Assembly: GCA_050331095.1 (NCBI GenBank)
Contig: JBHJHE010000013.1
Location: 24,034-88,033, forward strand
Origin: MED-G105 sp050331095
GTDB taxonomy: Bacteria > Pseudomonadota > Alphaproteobacteria > Caulobacterales > Parvularculaceae
Reading direction: 5' to 3'
Length of the DNA stretch: 64,000 nucleotides
Shown here: positions 25,776-34,991 of the stretch, piece after piece
How the letters are laid out: each line of letters opens with the position of its first letter
Position numbering within the stretch: position 1 is the first letter of the stretch
The notes under the pieces: generated by a model
Databases searched by the model: none
Seen by the model: only the letters and a program-made list of their open reading frames with translations
Told to the model about the DNA's origin: nothing
Position numbers and translations under genes: made by a program

Positions 25776-27113
25776 ATGCACCCCCGACGGATCGCCATCG
25801 CCGCCTTTTTCGCGTCAGCCGCCAGCGCCGCCGCCGCGGCGGATGCGGCGCCGAACCGGCTGCTCGACGTGCAGTTCGGCGAAACGCGGGATCGGCTGCG
25901 AATCGCGTTCGTTTGCGCGAAGCCTTGCGTCGTCACGCGCGGGCCTGACGGCGGCGTGCTTCTTGAGGGCGTCGAGACGGAGCTCACGTTCGATCTCGCC
26001 GAAAAGAGCCGATACGCGACGGCGTTAAGATTCGAGCCCGCGGGGGTCGCAAGCGTGGTCCGGCTCGACGCCGAAACGTCGTTGACGTCGACCGACGCGC
26101 GACGCTGCGCCGTGGGCGAACGCGCCGCTACCTGCGTCGATTTTCTGCTCGCCGGCGGCGCTGTCGCGAGCGCCGTCGCGCCGCGGCCGGCGACGACGCC
26201 GACCGCGGCCTCCATCGAACCGGCGATAGCGGAGCGAATTGACCCGCCGACGTCGCGCGAGACGGTGGCCGCGCCCGAGGACGCGCCTCAGTCGGCGCCG
26301 TTGGATAACGCGCAAACACTATCCGAGACGCCCACGACCGCCGCGCCGTCGACCGGCGGACAAGCTGACAACGACACCGATGATGGCGACACGGACGAGG
26401 GCGACTTGGATGAGGGCGAGGCGGACGGCGGCGGCGCGCCGGCGCTGCGGTGGCAAGCGGCTGGCGCCACCGACGCGGTCGCGACGAGCGGCGCGCCGCT
26501 GCCTATTTTGGGGGCTGCGGTGGAGGCGACCCCAGCGCCCGCGCTCAAGGCTCCCGAAGCGCCAGGCCGGTTCGAGTTTCCGCCGCCGACGCGGTTCGCG
26601 CCGCCGCTCGAAAGCCTGGTCGCGCCGGCCGGAACGACCTCTCCGGGGCCTGAACCGGCCCCCGTATCGGCCCCGAAGAAAACGGCGCTGATCGACCGTC
26701 CGCGCATCGCCGCGCCGACGCCGGCCGCCTATGCGTCGCCGTTTCCGGAGACGCCGGCCGCCGGCGCCATCGATATTGGCGAGGAAGCGGCGGAGATACT
26801 CGACGTGCCGCTTGGCGAGACCGCCTGCGCCGAGGCGGCGACGAGGCTCCAGGGGGACGCCTACGCCCTCGACGCCATGGTGATGGTCGGCTTCTGCAAG
26901 GCCTCGGACGGCGATTTGGCGGCCGCCGACGCGAACTTCCGCAGGTTGTTGGCCTACACGCCGGACAACTACGAAGCGCTCGTCGGTCGCGCGCTGATCG
27001 CGGCGAAAGAGGGCCAGGCTGGCGCGGCCCGCACCTATTTTCAGGCGGCGCTCGACGCCGTGCCGCCGATCGAGGAGTCAGAGCGCATCGCCGACGCCCT
27101 CCGCCGATTTTGA
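25776..27113 (+). CDS. Exported protein with AMIN-like N-terminus and C-terminal TPR
   Basis: A 445-aa protein with a signal peptide (RIAIAAFFASAASAAAAADA). A beta-rich N-terminal domain (about residues 22-130: LLDVQFGETRDRLRIAF, YATALRFEP) recalls AMIN-type envelope domains. A long low-complexity linker rich in Ala, Pro, Thr and Asp/Glu spans about 135-340 (TDDGDTDEGDLDEGEADGG). Two TPR-like units close the protein (AAADANFRRLLAYTPDNYEALVG and following, in part). Function is unknown; a periplasmic scaffold role is only a guess. ATG 25776 fits the signal peptide. Confidence 0.72.
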   Translation: MHPRRIAIAAFFASAASAAAAADAAPNRLLDVQFGETRDRLRIAFVCAKPCVVTRGPDGGVLLEGVETELTFDLAEKSRYATALRFEPAGVASVVRLDAETSLTSTDARRCAVGERAATCVDFLLAGGAVASAVAPRPATTPTAASIEPAIAERIDPPTSRETVAAPEDAPQSAPLDNAQTLSETPTTAAPSTGGQADNDTDDGDTDEGDLDEGEADGGGAPALRWQAAGATDAVATSGAPLPILGAAVEATPAPALKAPEAPGRFEFPPPTRFAPPLESLVAPAGTTSPGPEPAPVSAPKKTALIDRPRIAAPTPAAYASPFPETPAAGAIDIGEEAAEILDVPLGETACAEAATRLQGDAYALDAMVMVGFCKASDGDLAAADANFRRLLAYTPDNYEALVGRALIAAKEGQAGAARTYFQAALDAVPPIEESERIADALRRF

Positions 27114-27215
27114 TCGCGAAACACCAGTCTTTTCATAAACAAATGGCGTATAGCGGGTGGGAGCAGTCGCCAAGCGCGTCGTTCGCGCGCTTGATGCGCT
27201 ATTTGGGATGATTTC

Positions 27216-28421
27216 ATGGGCAACACGTTGCGGTTCGGCGCCGTCGTCGCCGCGGCGGCGTTAACGGGCGCGCTGGCGGTTTACGCGGTCCGGGGCGCCG
27301 GCGCGGGCGATGCGGCGCTTTCGGACGCTGCCCGATCGGCCGACGGGGCCCGCGCGCCTGCGCGTCAAGCGCAAGGCCGGCGCGGCTTTGCGCCCGCGAT
27401 CGCCGTCGAACTCGCAAGCCGGGAGCGCGTATCGCGCACATTGCGCGCGATCGGCGAGGTGCGGGCGACGCAAAGCGCCGTTCTTGCGGCCGAGGCCGCC
27501 GGGCGCGTTGAGACGGTCGCGTTCACGCCGGGCGACGTTGTCGCCGAAGGCGACGTGCTCGCCCGGTTCGACGATCGGGCGCAGCGCATCGCGCTCGCCG
27601 AGGCCAACGCGGCCTATCCGATCGCGAAGGCGAACGCGGACCGGTTTCGCGCCCTCGAAGCGGAGGAGGCCGCGAGCAGCCTCGAGGCGGATGACGCCGC
27701 GCGGGCGTTTGCGGTCGCCGCCGCGGCGCTTGAGCGCGCGCGGTACGAACTCGCGCAGCGCGAAATTCGCGCGCCGTTCGACGGCGTCGTGGGCCTGACG
27801 GCGATCGAACCCGGCGATTATGTCCGGGTCGGCGACCCGATCGTGTCGATCGACGACCTCTCGGCGATCGTCGTCGCCTTCGCCGCGCCGCAGGAAGCGG
27901 CGGACGATCTCAGCGTCGGCCAATCCGTCGAGATTTCGCCGATTGACGGCGGCGCCGCGATCAGCGGCCGAATCACGGCGATCGACACGCGGTTCGACGC
28001 CGCCTCACGCACCATCGACGTCGAAGCGACGGCGGCCGCGTCGCCGAATGCGCCGCGGCCGGGCGGCGTCGTCGCCGTGGCGGCGCGCCGCGAGGGCGCA
28101 CCGGCGGTGGGCGTCGCTGGCCTCGCGGTGCAATGGGACCGGTCGGGCGCTTTCGTCTGGCGCATCGCCGCCGATGGCGCGGCGGAGCGCGCGCGCGTCC
28201 GCCTGATGCAGCGCGAGGGCGAACGGGCGCTCGTCGCGGGCGAGGTCAAGCCGGGCGAAGTCATCGTTTCCGAAGGCGCGGACCGCGTTCGGCCGGGCGC
28301 GGCGTTCCCGGACTACGCTGTCGGCGGCGCCAAGCGCCCAGCGCCCGCCGGCGCGCCCAAGTCCCGCGCCCGCGTCTCCGACGGAACGTCGGCGCAACGC
28401 GGCGGGCCGGCTCCGGCGTAG
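27216..28421 (+). CDS. RND efflux periplasmic adaptor subunit
   Basis: A 401-aa membrane fusion protein that would bridge the inner-membrane RND pump to an outer-membrane channel. It has an N-terminal signal anchor, a lipoyl half-motif (VETVAFTPGDVVAEGDVLARFD, in part), an alpha-hairpin, a second lipoyl half (REIRAPFDGVVGLTAIEPGDYV, in part) and beta-barrel/membrane-proximal domains. The Ala/Pro/Arg-rich tail is likely disordered. The RND permease gene follows 14 bases later. No outer-membrane channel gene is nearby, so a TolC-type partner would be encoded elsewhere. Confidence 0.93.
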   Translation: MGNTLRFGAVVAAAALTGALAVYAVRGAGAGDAALSDAARSADGARAPARQAQGRRGFAPAIAVELASRERVSRTLRAIGEVRATQSAVLAAEAAGRVETVAFTPGDVVAEGDVLARFDDRAQRIALAEANAAYPIAKANADRFRALEAEEAASSLEADDAARAFAVAAAALERARYELAQREIRAPFDGVVGLTAIEPGDYVRVGDPIVSIDDLSAIVVAFAAPQEAADDLSVGQSVEISPIDGGAAISGRITAIDTRFDAASRTIDVEATAAASPNAPRPGGVVAVAARREGAPAVGVAGLAVQWDRSGAFVWRIAADGAAERARVRLMQREGERALVAGEVKPGEVIVSEGADRVRPGAAFPDYAVGGAKRPAPAGAPKSRARVSDGTSAQRGGPAPA

Positions 28422-28435
28422 GGTCCGGCCGGCGA

Positions 28436-31400
28436 GTGACCCCGCCGACGAACACCGGCGAGGCGGGCGAGGCGCCAGGGCCCGCGGGCGAGCCGCGCGC
28501 CGACGATCAGGGCTTCGTCGCGATCTTCATTCGCCGACCGATCCTTGCGGCGGTTTTCAGCCTGCTGATCGTCATTGCTGGACTTGCGGCGTTGCTGGGC
28601 GTCGAGGTGAGGGAGTTGCCCAACGTCGATCAACCTGTCGTTTCGGTGCGTGCGGAGTATCCGGGCGCGAGCCCTGAAACGATCGACGCTGAGCTGACCG
28701 CGATCCTCGAAGGCGCGGTCGCCCAGGTCGACGGCGTTCAGTCCATTTCCTCCCAGTCGCGGTTCGGCCGCGCCGACGTCACGGCGGCGTTCTCGAACGC
28801 CGTCGACCTCGACATCGCCGCGACGGATGTGAAGAACGCGGTCGCCGCCGTCACGCGCGAGTTGCCGGAGGACGCCGAAGACCCCGTGGTCATCAAGGCG
28901 GACGCGGACGCGTCGCCGATCCTCCGCCTCGCCATCGCCGCCGAGGGCGTTTCGGACGCCGACGTCGCGCGCCTCGTCGACGACGTGATCGTGCCGCGCG
29001 TCCAGGCGGTGCAGGGCGTAGCGCTCGCCGACCCTTACGGCGGACGGCGGGAAGTCATCCGTGTGCGAGTGTTTCCCGCCTCGCTCGCGGCGCGCGGCTT
29101 CGGCGTGGCGGACGTCGTCGATCTTCTGGCGCGCTCGGCGCAAAGCGCCGCGAGCGGCCGCGTGCGCAACGACGCCCAGGAAATCCTGATCCGCACCGAG
29201 ACCCGCGCGACGACGCCCGAAGAAGTCGCGAACCTGAGGCTCGACGCCGCGACGCGCCTTGGCGACGTCGCCGCCGTCGAGTGGGGCTTCGAAGACGCGG
29301 GCACGACGCTGCGCGGCGACGGCGCCACGGGCGTCGGCATCGGCGTCGCGCGCCAGGCCCAGTCGAACACCGTGCTCGTCGCTGCGCGCGTCAAGGACGT
29401 CGTCGAGGAGCTTAACCGCGATTTGCCGGCGGGCGTGTCGGTGTTCGTGACGACCGACGATTCGGTCTTCATCAACCGCGCGATCGAAGAAGTGGCGCAA
29501 AGCCTTGTCGCGTCGACGTTGATCGTCGTTCTGATCATCTTCTTGTTTCTCGGCTCCGCCCGAGCGACGTTGATCCCCGCCGTGACGATTCCGATCGCCT
29601 TGCTCGGTACGGTCGCCGCGCTGTGGCTTGCGGGCTTTTCGATCAATCTCCTGACGCTTCTCGCCCTCGTTATGGCGACGGGCCTCGTTGTCGACGACGC
29701 GATCGTCGTGACGGAGAACGTCTCGCGCTGGCGTACGAAAGGGGCCGGCCCGCGCGCCGCCGCCGCCATCGGCGCCCGCGAGATCGTCTTCGCCGTTTTG
29801 TCGACGACCGCGACCCTCGCGGCCGTGTTCGCGCCGATCTCGTTCCTGCCCGGCCAGGCGGGCTCGCTGTTCGCCGAGTTCGGTTTCGTCCTCGCCTTCG
29901 CCGTCATCGTGTCGTCGTTCGTCGCGCTGACCTTGTGTCCCATGCTGACGGTGAAGCTCGCGTCGAAAGACGCGCCGGACGCCAAGCCGCGCGGCGCCCA
30001 GGCGGCGCTCAACGCTTTCGGCTCGCGCCTCGCACGCCTTTACGGCGCGATCCTGCGCTTCTTCCTCCGCCTGCCGATCATCCCGATCGCCGCGTCGCTC
30101 GTCTTCGCCGCCGGCGCGGTCGGGCTCTACGCCGCCGCGCCGCGTGAACTGACGCCGTCTGAGGACCGCGGGCGCCTCTTCGCGTTTATGACCGCGCCGC
30201 CCGGCGCGAGCCTCCTCTATCTCGACACCAAGGCGCTCGAAATCGAGGACCGCTTGAACGCGCTCGTCGAGGAAGGCTCGGGAACAAGCGTGATCTCGAT
30301 CAACGGGCTCGGCGGATCGACCCGCTCTTTCCTCGTCGTGCGGCTCGCGGACTGGGACGAACGCGCCCAGAGCGAGCAAGCGCTGACGGCGCGCGCCCGA
30401 CGGATGATCGCGGACGTGCCGGGCGTCAACGTCTTCTTCCGCGGCGGCAACAGCCTCGGCATCCGCGGCGGCGGCCAGGGCTTGCAGTTCGCGGTCGTTG
30501 GCGACGATTTCGCCGCCGCCGCGGCCGCCGCCGAAGCGATGCGCGCGGCGCTCGAGCAAAGCCCGGCCTTCGCCAGCGCGCGGCTGGATTTCGACGTTTC
30601 CCAGCCCCAGGCGAACGTGCGCGTCGACCGCGAGGCGGCGACCCTTATTGGCGCGTCGGTCGACGACGTCGGCACGACGATCGCGGCGATGTCGGACGAG
30701 GTGCGCGCGGCGCAGGTCTTCATCGGCGACGACGCCGTCGACGTGATGGTCTCGGGCGCGGGCGAGGTCGTCAACGACACGACCGATCTCGAAGGCGTAT
30801 TCGTGCCCACGGAGGGCGGCGCCGTCGTGCCGCTTTCCTCGCTCGCCTCGATCGAGGAGGAGGCGACCGCCGCGACCCTGACCCGCGAGCAGCGCCGGCG
30901 CGCGGTGCCCGTGTCGGCGAACCCCGCCGACGGCGTCACGCTCGGCGAGGCGATCGTCGAGATGCGGCGCGTCGCGCGCGACGTTCTGCCTGGAAATCTT
31001 TCCGTCGCGCTGCTTGGCGAGGCGCGCGACGTTGAAGCGAGCGCGCAGGCGACGAACCTCGTCTTCGGGTTCGCCGCGCTGATCGTCTTTCTCGTTCTCG
31101 CAGCTCAATTCGAGAGCTTCGTCAGCGCTGCAATCATTATGGCGACCGTGCCGTTCGGATTGGCGGCGGCCGTTTACGCGATCGTTCTGACCGGCGGGTC
31201 GCTCAACTATTACAGCCAGATCGGCCTCGTGATGCTTATCGGCATCATGGCGAAGAACGGCATTCTGATCGTCGAGTTCGCGAACCAGATGCGCGACCAG
31301 GGCGCCAGCGTGCGCGAGGCGGCGGAAGGCGCGGCCATGACGCGGCTGCGGCCGGTGGCGATGACGGCGATTTCGACGCTACTCGGCGGGCTGCCTCTGA

Positions 31401-31597
31401 TCCTCGCCGCGGGCGCGGGGGCGGAGAGCCGCGCCGCCCTCGGCTGGGTCGTCGTCGGCGGCCTTGGCTTCGCGACCGTCTTTACGCTGTTCCTGACGCC
31501 CGTGGCGTTCCTGGCGCTGGCCGGGCTTTCGAAGCCCCGCGCCGCCGAGACGGCGGCGATCGACCGCGAGCTCAAAGAGGCGGCCGCCCTGCGATAA
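28436..31597 (+). CDS. RND-family efflux pump permease
   Basis: A 1053-aa HAE1-type resistance-nodulation-division transporter with helix 1 at about residues 36-56, two large periplasmic loops and 12 membrane segments. The proton-relay region is intact: GLVVDDAIVVTEN in helix 4 and IMAKNGILIVEFAN with its Lys in helix 10. The open frame extends back to 28133 inside the adaptor gene. GTG 28436 (VTPPTNTGEAGE) is the first reasonable start, 14 bases after the adaptor stop. The substrate is not predictable. Confidence 0.94.
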   Translation: MTPPTNTGEAGEAPGPAGEPRADDQGFVAIFIRRPILAAVFSLLIVIAGLAALLGVEVRELPNVDQPVVSVRAEYPGASPETIDAELTAILEGAVAQVDGVQSISSQSRFGRADVTAAFSNAVDLDIAATDVKNAVAAVTRELPEDAEDPVVIKADADASPILRLAIAAEGVSDADVARLVDDVIVPRVQAVQGVALADPYGGRREVIRVRVFPASLAARGFGVADVVDLLARSAQSAASGRVRNDAQEILIRTETRATTPEEVANLRLDAATRLGDVAAVEWGFEDAGTTLRGDGATGVGIGVARQAQSNTVLVAARVKDVVEELNRDLPAGVSVFVTTDDSVFINRAIEEVAQSLVASTLIVVLIIFLFLGSARATLIPAVTIPIALLGTVAALWLAGFSINLLTLLALVMATGLVVDDAIVVTENVSRWRTKGAGPRAAAAIGAREIVFAVLSTTATLAAVFAPISFLPGQAGSLFAEFGFVLAFAVIVSSFVALTLCPMLTVKLASKDAPDAKPRGAQAALNAFGSRLARLYGAILRFFLRLPIIPIAASLVFAAGAVGLYAAAPRELTPSEDRGRLFAFMTAPPGASLLYLDTKALEIEDRLNALVEEGSGTSVISINGLGGSTRSFLVVRLADWDERAQSEQALTARARRMIADVPGVNVFFRGGNSLGIRGGGQGLQFAVVGDDFAAAAAAAEAMRAALEQSPAFASARLDFDVSQPQANVRVDREAATLIGASVDDVGTTIAAMSDEVRAAQVFIGDDAVDVMVSGAGEVVNDTTDLEGVFVPTEGGAVVPLSSLASIEEEATAATLTREQRRRAVPVSANPADGVTLGEAIVEMRRVARDVLPGNLSVALLGEARDVEASAQATNLVFGFAALIVFLVLAAQFESFVSAAIIMATVPFGLAAAVYAIVLTGGSLNYYSQIGLVMLIGIMAKNGILIVEFANQMRDQGASVREAAEGAAMTRLRPVAMTAISTLLGGLPLILAAGAGAESRAALGWVVVGGLGFATVFTLFLTPVAFLALAGLSKPRAAETAAIDRELKEAAALR

Positions 31598-31646
31598 GAG
31601 CGGGCGCTTGACCGGAACGCCGGGCCGCGCCTAGCGTCCCCGCGAC

Positions 31647-32573
31647 ATGACCGACGCGCCGCTCTCGTTTCAAGACTTGATCCTCCGCTTGCAGACCTAT
31701 TGGTCCGAGCGCGGATGCGTGATCCTGCAGCCCTACGATCTGGAGATGGGCGCCGGGACGTTCCACCCGGCGACGACCTTGCGCGCCCTTGGCCCCAAGC
31801 CGTGGCGGGCGGCTTACGTGCAGCCCTGTCGGCGGCCGACCGACGGGCGCTACGGCGCGAACCCGAACCGATTTCAGCAGTATTATCAGTTCCAGGTGGT
31901 TCTGAAGCCGAGCCCGGACGATATTCAGGATCTCTATCTCGGCTCGCTCGACGCGATCGGCGTCGACAGCGCGCTGCACGATATCCGGTTCGTCGAAGAC
32001 GATTGGGAAAGCCCGACCCTCGGCGCGTGGGGGCTCGGCTGGGAGGTGTGGTGCGACGGCATGGAGGTGACCCAGTTCACCTACTTCCAACAGGTGGGCG
32101 GTTTCGACTGCAAGCCTGTGACGGGCGAGCTTACCTATGGCCTTGAGCGCCTCGCCATGTACGTCCAGGGCGTCGACAATGGCTTCGACCTCGCTTTTAA
32201 CGCCGGCGACCGCGCGCTGACCTTTGGCGACGTTTTCCATCAGCAGGAGACGGAGTTTTCCGCCTATAACTTCGAACTGGCGAACACGGACGTTCTTTTC
32301 GACCAGTTCAAGGAGGCGGAGGCGGCCTGCCTCGCCATCGTCGCAGCGGGCGAGGCGGCGGGGCGCTCCTATGCGCTGCCCGCCTATGACCAGTGCGTGA
32401 AAGCCTCCCATCTGTTCAATCTGCTTGACGCGCGGGGCGTCATCTCCGTCGCCGAACGCCAGTCGTATATACTTCGTATCCGGACGCTTGCGAAGGCGTG
32501 CTGCGCGGCGTGGCTCGACAGCCCGCAGGGCCGAACGGCCGGCGCGGGCGTCGTTGATTACGCCGGCTCCTGA
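31647..32573 (+). CDS. glyQ: Glycine--tRNA ligase alpha subunit
   Basis: GlyQ carries the catalytic core of the bacterial alpha2beta2 glycyl-tRNA synthetase. The 308-aa protein is standard length and has SFQDLILRLQTYWSERGCVI near the N-terminus, followed by the class II motif region EMGAGTFHPATTLRALGP and QPCRRPTDGRYGENPNR-like sequence (here GANPNR). The beta subunit gene glyS begins 2.4 kb downstream with four genes in between; in many bacteria the two are adjacent. Confidence 0.97.
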   Translation: MTDAPLSFQDLILRLQTYWSERGCVILQPYDLEMGAGTFHPATTLRALGPKPWRAAYVQPCRRPTDGRYGANPNRFQQYYQFQVVLKPSPDDIQDLYLGSLDAIGVDSALHDIRFVEDDWESPTLGAWGLGWEVWCDGMEVTQFTYFQQVGGFDCKPVTGELTYGLERLAMYVQGVDNGFDLAFNAGDRALTFGDVFHQQETEFSAYNFELANTDVLFDQFKEAEAACLAIVAAGEAAGRSYALPAYDQCVKASHLFNLLDARGVISVAERQSYILRIRTLAKACCAAWLDSPQGRTAGAGVVDYAGS

Positions 32574-32647
32574 CGGCCTGCGGGCCCGCTTGTTCGCGTT
32601 CCCTTTTTGTGCTCACCTGCGGCGAAACACAAAAGGGGAGAAGCGTT

Positions 32648-33070
32648 GTGCCGAAAATTCTCGGACTGAACCTCCTGGGCGTTCTCGTCGGTTCGCTCGC
32701 GTTCTACTTCGTCGGCTTTCTTTGGTACGGCGTTTTGTTTTCCGACGCCTGGATGGCGACGCAAAGCTACGAGGCGGCTGATTTCGAGGGACAGAACCAA
32801 GCGCCGTACATGATCGGCGGGTTTTTGATCACCGTTTTGCAGGTCGTCGGCCTCGGCCTTGTCTTGAAATGGCGCGGCGTCGCGAACCTGCCCGCCGCCC
32901 TCGCGACGGCCGGGACGTTGTGGGTACTTTTTGCGCTGCCGTTCGCCCATTACGCGTATCTTTACGCGCCGCATCACAGCCCGACCCTGTTGATGATCGA
33001 CGCCAGCCATCTTCTCGTCGGTTGGCTCGTCGCGGCGATTGGTCTTATGCTTTTCTGGAATAAAGGCTGA
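32648..33070 (+). CDS. DUF1761-like small membrane protein
   Basis: The 140-aa product has four membrane helices, starting VPKILGLNLLGVLVGSLAFYFVGFLWYG (quoted in part), with the WYGVLFS and FAHYAYLYAPHHSPTLLMID features of DUF1761. Function is unknown. The frame opens at 32609, but GTG 32648, 7 bases after GGGGAG, is the better start. It lies between glyQ and a TPR lipoprotein gene. Confidence 0.72.
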   Translation: MPKILGLNLLGVLVGSLAFYFVGFLWYGVLFSDAWMATQSYEAADFEGQNQAPYMIGGFLITVLQVVGLGLVLKWRGVANLPAALATAGTLWVLFALPFAHYAYLYAPHHSPTLLMIDASHLLVGWLVAAIGLMLFWNKG

Positions 33071-33096
33071 CGACCAGACGCTGAAACGAGATTGAT

Positions 33097-33606
33097 ATGA
33101 AACTCGCCGGGATCTGGTTCGTCGCGGTTCTTGCTGCGGCTGGTTGCGCCGCGCCGTCCTCAACGTCGCAAACCAAACCGGTCAGAGATCAGGTCGTCAC
33201 AGGAGGCGGCGCCGAGATCCGGTCGACGATTGAATTGCGTCCGACCGAATCGCCAGGCGCCAAATGTCAGAACGCGGCGTTCCTTCAACTGACGGACGCC
33301 GACGCGCTCGCTCTGTGCGACGCCGCCGTCGCGGCGGATCCGACAGACGGCGACGCCTACTACCATCGGGCGTTCATTCGGTATCTCCGGCGCGATTACG
33401 CCGACGCCGTGAGCGATTACACGCGCGCCCTCGAACTCGGAGTGACGCGGCGCGACCGCGCCCTCTTGAACAGGGGGGCGGCGTACGAATCCCAGCGAGA
33501 GTTTCGCGCCGCATGCGCGGACTATAAAGCGGCGCTGGAGTTGAGGCCGGACTGGCCCAAAGCGCGCCAGCAGTTCGACGAGTGCTACTGGGTTTACAAC
33601 GAATAG
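33097..33606 (+). CDS. TPR-repeat lipoprotein
   Basis: A 169-aa protein with a lipoprotein signal (IWFVAVLAAAGCAAP, lipobox LAAAGC with Cys17). After a short linker, tetratricopeptide units fill residues 70-165 (DGDAYYHRAFIRYLRRDYADAV, DRALLNRGAAYESQREFRAAC). It is probably a periplasmic protein-interaction module; no specific partner is indicated. The start ATG follows the DUF1761 gene by 26 bases. Confidence 0.78.
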   Translation: MKLAGIWFVAVLAAAGCAAPSSTSQTKPVRDQVVTGGGAEIRSTIELRPTESPGAKCQNAAFLQLTDADALALCDAAVAADPTDGDAYYHRAFIRYLRRDYADAVSDYTRALELGVTRRDRALLNRGAAYESQREFRAACADYKAALELRPDWPKARQQFDECYWVYNE

Positions 33607-33705
33607 TTGAAAGAAGCGCGTCCCCGTTGGCGTCGGATTTCGCTCGCGTTATGGCGATGGCGTGCGCGTTGACGCGCGCAGGGCGGGGCGAGGGACACCG
33701 GGTCT

Positions 33706-34404
33706 TTGGCGCGTAGATCGAAACGTCGCGGGAAGCCGCTTGTTTGGCTGTTCCGTTTTTCCGTTGCGCTCATCGCCGGATCGATGGCGTGGGTAATCGC
33801 CTATCGATTTCTCGAGCCGCCAGGCACGCTCACGATGGCGTTTCGCGCCAAAGCCGGCGAGAACGTTCAGCGGACGTGGGCGCCGCTCAGCGCCGTCTCG
33901 CCCCATCTCGTTCGCGCCGTGATCGCCGCGGAAGACAGCCGGTTCTGCGCGCACGGCGGATTCGATCGCGAGGCGATCGAAGACGCGCTTGAAGAACGGC
34001 GCAACGGCGAGCGCCGGCGCGGCGCATCGACGATTTCTCAGCAGACGGTGAAAAACGCGTTCCTGTGGAATGGCGGCGGCTGGGCGCGCAAGGGCGTTGA
34101 AGCCTGGTTCACACTGCTCGCCGACAAAATCTGGGGCAAACGCCGCACCATGGAGCTCTATCTCAACGTCGCCGAATGGGGCGACGGCCTTTTCGGCGCC
34201 GAAGCCGCGGCGCGCGCCCGCTTCGGCAAGGCCGCGGCTGCGCTGTCGCCGCGCGAGGCTGCGCTCCTCGCTGCGGTTCTGCCCAACCCGCACAAATGGC
34301 GCGTCGACCCGCCGGGGCCCTATGTCCGCCGCCGCGCCGGGACGATCCGTAAACGCATGGAGGTCGTGCGCCGCGAGCGCCTCGACGCTTGCGTCCTCGG
34401 CTAG
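33706..34404 (+). CDS. mtgA: Monofunctional biosynthetic peptidoglycan transglycosylase MtgA
   Basis: MtgA polymerises lipid II into glycan strands. The 232-aa protein has one N-terminal membrane anchor (LVWLFRFSVALIAGSMAWVI) and a GT51 domain with the catalytic Glu in VIAAEDSRFCAHGGFD (E76), RRGASTISQQTVKNAFLW, and RTMELYLNVAEWGDGLFG (motifs quoted in part). The start appears to be TTG 33706; no ATG occurs before residue 27. It stands between the TPR lipoprotein and thioesterase genes. Confidence 0.95.
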   Translation: MARRSKRRGKPLVWLFRFSVALIAGSMAWVIAYRFLEPPGTLTMAFRAKAGENVQRTWAPLSAVSPHLVRAVIAAEDSRFCAHGGFDREAIEDALEERRNGERRRGASTISQQTVKNAFLWNGGGWARKGVEAWFTLLADKIWGKRRTMELYLNVAEWGDGLFGAEAAARARFGKAAAALSPREAALLAAVLPNPHKWRVDPPGPYVRRRAGTIRKRMEVVRRERLDACVLG

Positions 34405-34457
34405 CGGGCCCGAAAACGATCCGGCGATGGCGACGGAGCGGCGGAGCGACGGGGCTG

Positions 34458-34922
34458 ATGACGAGCGCGCGGCATACGAAGATCCTCAACGACTTTCTCG
34501 CGGGCGAGGGCGCCTACGCCGCCTGGGCGAACGAGGGGCTCGGGCCCCAACGCCTGGTCGGCTGGTCGCCGGGCGCGCTTTCGCTTGAATGGACCATCGA
34601 GCCCGACATGGTGCTGCCGGACGGCGTGATGTTCGGCGGCCGCGTCGCCGCGATGGCCGACCATGTTACGTCGCTTGTCGCGATGACCGCGCTCGCGGCC
34701 GACGACATGCGCTTCCGCACCTCGCGCCTCGATACCAGTTTCTTCCGGCCGATCAAGCAGCCGCGCATCGACGTCGCGGCCCGCGTCGTCAATGTCAGCG
34801 CCCGCCTCATTCACGTCGAAGCGGATTTTCTCAACGTCGACGGCAAGATCTGCGCGCGCAGTTGCGCGGTGCAGTCGCGCCGCACGTCGCGCGACGGCCC
34901 GGCGCCCGACGACGCCGCCTGA
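34458..34922 (+). CDS. PaaI-like hotdog-fold thioesterase
   Basis: A 154-aa hotdog-fold protein. The region PDGVMFGGRVAAMADHVTSLVAMTAL matches the acyl-CoA thioesterase PaaI helix with the usual HGGxxaalaD-type pattern, here FGGRVAAMAD. It is followed by RTSRLDTSFFRPIKQPRI. It probably hydrolyses an acyl-CoA, but the substrate is unknown. The frame opens at 34389, and ATG 34458 (MTSARHTKILNDFL) is chosen because upstream sequence is basic and unlike the family. It precedes glyS by 69 bases. Confidence 0.82.
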   Translation: MTSARHTKILNDFLAGEGAYAAWANEGLGPQRLVGWSPGALSLEWTIEPDMVLPDGVMFGGRVAAMADHVTSLVAMTALAADDMRFRTSRLDTSFFRPIKQPRIDVAARVVNVSARLIHVEADFLNVDGKICARSCAVQSRRTSRDGPAPDDAA

Positions 34923-34991
34923 TCTTGCGGGCGGTTTCGCGGCGGCGCGGCGCCGCTTGTTCGCGCGCGGGGAGCCTCGTAGAGGACGGTT

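Noticed and set aside
28313..31108. A 931-codon open frame antisense to the RND permease
   Set aside because: It mirrors the codon bias of the real gene, is extremely rich in Arg/Asp/Glu and lacks any domain; long antisense frames are expected at this GC content.
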